A stretch of 8,794 nt of DNA from an uncultured Burkholderiales bacterium (lineage in GTDB: Bacteria; Pseudomonadota; Gammaproteobacteria; Burkholderiales; Burkholderiaceae_E), in assembly GCA_903923345.1 (NCBI GenBank), contig CAIXXI010000002.1, forward strand, positions 1 to 8,794. Reading direction: 5' to 3'. The translations under genes were made by a program, and so were the position numbers. The stretch's first letter is position 1. Every line of letters begins with the position of its first letter. This document shows positions 6,244-8,794 of the stretch, piece after piece. The notes below the pieces were generated by a model that saw only the letters and a program-made list of their open reading frames with translations, made no database searches and had not been told where the DNA came from.

Positions 6244-6993
6244 TTATGCCTTGCCGAGCCGCGCGGCAAGCCGCTGGGCCAGCGCCGAAGAACTGAGCGA
6301 TTCCAGATAGCGCTGCTCGATCGGCGCGACGGCAGCCTGGGCGGTGGCCAGTTCGGCCAGGCTGCGCTTCATCGCTGCCATCGCCACGGGCTCATTGGCT
6401 GCCAGTTCGGCCACCTGATCGGCCAGCCTCGAATCGAATGACTCCGGTGCGACGCATTCGGTCAGGAACCCGATGCGCAGCATTTCTTCCGATCCGATCG
6501 TGGCTGCGGTCAGGAACAAGCGAGTCGCAGCCGTCAGCCCGAGCCGCTCGACATAGCGGCGCATGCCGCCCGGGTAGTAGTGCAGCCCGAACTTCGCTGC
6601 CGGCATGAACATGCGACTGGTGTGCGTGCCCAGGCGCAGGTCGCAACACAGGGCCAGATCGGTTGCACCGCCGTACACGCCACCGTGAATCGCCGCGATC
6701 GTGGGCAGTGGCAAACGCTCGATGCGGTCGAGCAGGGCCTCGAAGCTGCGTTCATCGAGCTTCTCGGTGATGGCCGACAAGGTGTAGCCCGAGCTGAAGG
6801 TCTTGGGCCCGTTTCCGGCGATCACCAGAACTCGCACCTGCGGGTTAGCCTGCACGGTGTCGAGATGCGACATCAGCACCGGCACATCGTCCGGGTCGAT
6901 GCGATTGTGTTGAGACGGGCGATTCAGCCGCACGGTGGCGCAGGCGCCGTCAATGCTCAGCAGGGGGGCGGTGTCGGTGGTCGGTGAGTTCAT
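6244..6993 (-). CDS. Enoyl-CoA hydratase/isomerase (crotonase) superfamily protein, non-canonical active site
   Basis: The 249-residue protein has the crotonase fold: an NRPSQHNRID segment (24-33), the first oxyanion-hole block FSSGYTL (66-72), and the second, HGGVYGGATDLALCCDLRLG (103-122). In classical enoyl-CoA hydratase two glutamates catalyse hydration (E144 and E164 in the rat enzyme). By block alignment the first position is D112 here and the second falls at A132 in FMPAAKFGL, so ordinary hydratase activity is doubtful. Isomerase, hydrolase or decarboxylase-like activity on an acyl-CoA is possible; the substrate is unknown. ATG at 6993 is preferred over an in-frame GTG at 7041, which would add an unconserved-looking tail; AGGAAGG lies 13 bases upstream of the ATG. 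It is transcribed divergently from the thiolase gene, suggesting a shared acyl-CoA pathway. Confidence 0.85.
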   Translation of the reverse strand: MNSPTTDTAPLLSIDGACATVRLNRPSQHNRIDPDDVPVLMSHLDTVQANPQVRVLVIAGNGPKTFSSGYTLSAITEKLDERSFEALLDRIERLPLPTIAAIHGGVYGGATDLALCCDLRLGTHTSRMFMPAAKFGLHYYPGGMRRYVERLGLTAATRLFLTAATIGSEEMLRIGFLTECVAPESFDSRLADQVAELAANEPVAMAAMKRSLAELATAQAAVAPIEQRYLESLSSSALAQRLAARLGKA

Positions 6994-7066
6994 GGGCAGG
7001 ATTGTGCCTTCCTGAGCCGGACCTTGCCGAATCCGGATCACTGCGCGGCAGAGCCGACCGGTTTCA

Positions 7067-7098
7067 TGCTAGAAATCGAGGGTTAACCACCCAGGAGA
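7067..7098 (+). promoter_or_regulatory. Candidate extended -10 and ribosome-binding site of the thiolase gene
   Basis: TGC-TAGAAA (7067-7075) resembles an extended -10 element, with four of six hexamer matches. No good -35 lies at the proper distance. AGGAGA (7093-7098) is a clear Shine-Dalgarno sequence six bases before the ATG at 7105. The ribosome-binding site is secure; the promoter is tentative. Confidence 0.4.
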
Positions 7099-7104
7099 CT
7101 GATC

Positions 7105-8283
7105 ATGGCCGAAGCCTATATTGTTGCCGCCGCACGGACTGCCGGTGGCCGAAAAGGAGGCCACCTGTCCGGCTGGCATCCCGCTGACCTCGCCGCGCAG
7201 GTACTCGATGCGCTGATTGCCCGCACCGGAATCGATCCGGTGCTCGTCGAAGACGTGATCATGGGTTGCGTCGGTCAGGCCGGCGAGCAGTCGGCCAACA
7301 TTGCGCGCAATGCAGTGCTGGCCTCGAGCCTGCCTGAGAGCGTTCCGGGCACCTCGGTCGATCGCCAGTGCGGCTCATCCCAGCAAGCCCTGCAATTCGC
7401 CGCTCAAGCGGTCATGTCGGGCACCATGGATGTGGTGATAGCGGCCGGTGTGGAGAGCATGAGCCGGGTGCCGATGGGCATGCCTTCGGTGCTGCCGTTC
7501 AAGAACGGCATGGGCCACTACATGAGCCCGGCGATCCGCACGAAGTACCCCGGCCCCGATTTCAGCCAGTTCATGGGCGCTGAAATGATGGTCAAGAAAT
7601 ATGGCCTGACCAAGGCCGATCTCGATGCTTATGCGCTGTCCAGCCATGAGCGCGCGATTGCCGCCACAAAGGCCGGCGCCTTCACCGACGAGATTATTCC
7701 GGTGGCGGTCAAGACCGCGGATGGCAGCAGCACCGACGAGCTGCACACCATCGACGAAGGCATCCGCTTCGATGCGAGTCTGGCCGGCATCTCGGCCGTC
7801 AAGATCCTGCAGGAAGGCGGCGCGATCACAGCGGCCAATGCCAGCCAGATCTGCGACGGCTCGGCCGGCGTGATGGTGGTCAGCGAAAACGGACTGAAGA
7901 TGCTGGGCTTGAAGCCTTTGGCCCGGATCCATCACATGTCCCTGATCGGCCATGATCCGGTGATCATGCTGGAAGCCCCGTTGCCGGCCACCGAGCGTGC
8001 GCTGAAAAAGAGCGGTATGAAGATCGATGACATCGACCTGTTCGAAGTCAATGAAGCCTTTGCCTCGGTGCCGCTGGCCTGGCTCAAGGCCACCGGTGCT
8101 GATCGCAACCGCCTCAACGTCAATGGCGGTGCGATTGCCCTGGGTCACCCGCTGGGCGGCTCGGGCGCCAAGCTCATGACCACGCTGCTCTACGCACTGC
8201 ACACGCAGAACAAGCGTTATGGCCTGCAGACCATGTGCGAAGGCGGCGGCATGGCCAATGTGACGATCGTCGAGCGGCTCTGA
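7105..8283 (+). CDS. Thiolase (acetyl-CoA C-acetyltransferase / 3-ketoacyl-CoA thiolase)
   Basis: The 392-residue cytoplasmic enzyme belongs to thiolase family II, which joins or cleaves acyl-CoA units through an acyl-cysteine. The catalytic residues are the nucleophile C89 in SVDRQCGSSQQA, H348 in GGAIALGHPLGGSGA, and the acid/base C378 in TMCEGGGMANV; NEAFA is at 316-320. Length is standard and the start has a strong ribosome-binding site. The DRQCGSSQQA block differs from the more usual NxxCxSG form of PhaA-like biosynthetic thiolases and recalls the steroid-type FadA5 group and related degradative thiolases. Substrate cannot be assigned from sequence. The divergent crotonase suggests a beta-oxidation-like role. 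Transcription ends at the strong terminator near 8366-8392. Confidence 0.95.
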   Translation: MAEAYIVAAARTAGGRKGGHLSGWHPADLAAQVLDALIARTGIDPVLVEDVIMGCVGQAGEQSANIARNAVLASSLPESVPGTSVDRQCGSSQQALQFAAQAVMSGTMDVVIAAGVESMSRVPMGMPSVLPFKNGMGHYMSPAIRTKYPGPDFSQFMGAEMMVKKYGLTKADLDAYALSSHERAIAATKAGAFTDEIIPVAVKTADGSSTDELHTIDEGIRFDASLAGISAVKILQEGGAITAANASQICDGSAGVMVVSENGLKMLGLKPLARIHHMSLIGHDPVIMLEAPLPATERALKKSGMKIDDIDLFEVNEAFASVPLAWLKATGADRNRLNVNGGAIALGHPLGGSGAKLMTTLLYALHTQNKRYGLQTMCEGGGMANVTIVERL

Positions 8284-8295
8284 GGCTGACGTCTC

Positions 8296-8346
8296 ATCAG
8301 CGTCCAGCAGGATCGGACGCTGATTCGCTGACGAAATGGCTCGTCA
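8296..8346 (+). repeat. Two successive inverted repeats in the thiolase 3' region
   Basis: A perfect 10-bp inverted repeat pairs ATCAGCGTCC (8296-8305) with GGACGCTGAT (8315-8324) around a 9-nt loop. It begins 13 bases after the thiolase stop codon. A second, TGACGA (8329-8334) with TCGTCA (8341-8346), follows at once around a 6-nt loop. Neither has a T run. They may stabilise the mRNA 3' end, assist termination or bind a protein. Confidence 0.55.
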
Positions 8347-8365
8347 CCGGAACGGGCCGACCAGG

Positions 8366-8392
8366 ACCGAGGCTTCAGGCCTCGGTTTTTTT
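8366..8392 (+). terminator. Rho-independent terminator of the thiolase gene
   Basis: ACCGAGGC (8366-8373) and GCCTCGGT (8379-8386) form a perfect 8-bp GC-rich stem with a TTCAG loop. Counting the last stem base, seven T follow (8386-8392). This is a textbook intrinsic terminator and separates the thiolase transcript from the toxin-antitoxin operon. Confidence 0.9.
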
Positions 8393-8402
8393 CGTCGCCA
8401 GG

Positions 8403-8448
8403 TTCGGATAGTGCGCACTACTTGTGTACACTGGAATATCACGATCGT
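8403..8448 (+). promoter_or_regulatory. Palindromic control region of the VapBC-like operon
   Basis: Three perfect palindromes lie in 40 bp: TAGTGCGCACTA (8409-8420), GTGTACAC (8424-8431) and ACGATCGT (8441-8448). A possible promoter is TTCGGA (8403-8408) with TACACT (8427-8432), so the first two palindromes would lie in or over the core promoter. That is where toxin-antitoxin complexes commonly bind for autoregulation. The promoter hexamers are weak matches. Confidence 0.5.
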
Positions 8449-8512
8449 CTCCGACACCGTCCCGCCTGAGTCGGCTGACTACACCCTCTAACCACGCTCT
8501 TCCCGTCCTGTC

Positions 8513-8737
8513 ATGAAGAACATTACGCTCAGCGCCGAAGCGTCCCTGATCGAGGCCGCGCGCAGTCAGGCCAGGGCCCGTCACACCACACTCAACGAGC
8601 AGTTCCGGATCTGGCTGGCCAGTTATGCAGCGCAGCCGCCCGCAGTCGACGATGCCCTGGCACAGGTCGATCGCATGCGCACATACGTGCGCACGCAGGG
8701 GCAACGGTTCACGCGGGATGAGATGAATGAGCGCTGA
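8513..8737 (+). CDS. VapB-like ribbon-helix-helix antitoxin
   Basis: The 74-residue protein begins with a short strand (MKNITLSAEA) followed by two predicted helices (about 9-23 and 26-39, the second beginning TTLNEQFRIWLASY). This is the arrangement of a ribbon-helix-helix DNA-binding domain. The C-terminal half (about 40-74) is polar and likely flexible, as expected for a region that wraps around a toxin. It precedes and overlaps, by 11 bp, a gene beginning like a PIN-domain toxin, the standard VapBC order. The antitoxin should neutralise the toxin and repress the operon through the upstream palindromes. No Shine-Dalgarno sequence is visible before the ATG. Assignment to the VapB group rests on the neighbour and fold pattern, not on strong motifs. 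Confidence 0.8.
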   Translation: MKNITLSAEASLIEAARSQARARHTTLNEQFRIWLASYAAQPPAVDDALAQVDRMRTYVRTQGQRFTRDEMNER

Positions 8738-8794
8738 CTTCTACGACAGCAATCTCTTTGTGTACCTGTTCGACGAAACCGCGCCAGCCAAGCA
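8727..8794 (+). CDS. VapC-like PIN-domain toxin, N-terminal fragment cut by window end
   Basis: Only 22 residues are visible. They read MSADFYDSNLFVYLFD and onward, matching the first strand and helix of PIN-domain ribonucleases, where the aspartate of the YDSN segment (D7) is the first metal-binding acidic residue. The ATG at 8727 lies within the antitoxin gene in another frame, with GGGAT (8715-8719) seven bases upstream, so translation is likely coupled. VapC toxins are Mg2+-dependent endoribonucleases that usually cleave tRNA or rRNA. The remaining acidic residues lie beyond the window, so integrity cannot be judged. Confidence 0.8.
   Translation, partial: MSADFYDSNLFVYLFDETAPAK

Noticed and set aside
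6994..7041. GTG start at 7041 for the crotonase-fold protein
   Set aside because: The 16 extra residues do not look like family sequence, and ATG at 6993 gives a normal N terminus.
7081..7088. GGTTAACC palindrome before the thiolase ribosome-binding site
   Set aside because: It is a single 8-bp palindrome with no recognised consensus or second copy; chance is sufficient explanation.

Overview
The window is GC-rich bacterial chromosomal DNA, densely coding on both strands. The PTS enzyme I and MetX sequences (for example the CHALNASHHVAG and GGSLGGMQALAW blocks of MetX) resemble betaproteobacterial homologues as I remember them. With the metX-metW pair and a multiheme cytochrome operon, this suggests a betaproteobacterium, or a related gammaproteobacterium, with redox versatility. 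This taxonomic call is inference.

Layout: (1) 1-1047 (+) is the C-terminal part of enzyme I of the PEP phosphotransferase system, cut by the window edge. (2) 3619-1057 (-) is a tightly coupled three-gene operon with TGATG and ATGA junctions. It encodes an anchored FAD/NAD(P)/[2Fe-2S] oxidoreductase, a five-helix putative diheme cytochrome b, and a membrane-anchored octaheme cytochrome c. Together they look like a split, ferric-reductase/NOX-like module carrying electrons from NAD(P)H across the inner membrane to the periplasm. (3) 3620-3941 is a divergent control region. It holds an FNR-like palindrome facing the redox operon, three 21-bp direct repeats, a sigma70-like promoter and a SAM-II riboswitch facing metX. 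(4) 3942-6196 (+) is metX-metW followed by a DUF3429 membrane protein. (5) 6993-6244 (-) is a divergent crotonase-fold protein lacking both usual catalytic glutamates. It is transcribed away from (6) a thiolase at 7105-8283 (+), which is followed by several hairpins and a strong intrinsic terminator. (7) 8409-8794 (+) is the start of a VapBC-like toxin-antitoxin pair with a palindromic control region; the toxin is cut by the window end.

The two most distinctive items are the SAM-II riboswitch, whose transcript probably begins at the aptamer itself, and the NAD(P)H-to-octaheme-cytochrome electron transfer operon. The methionine unit works as a pathway block: MetX acylates homoserine, MetW partners it, and SAM feeds back through the leader RNA. 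No tRNA, rRNA, CRISPR array or insertion sequence was seen.
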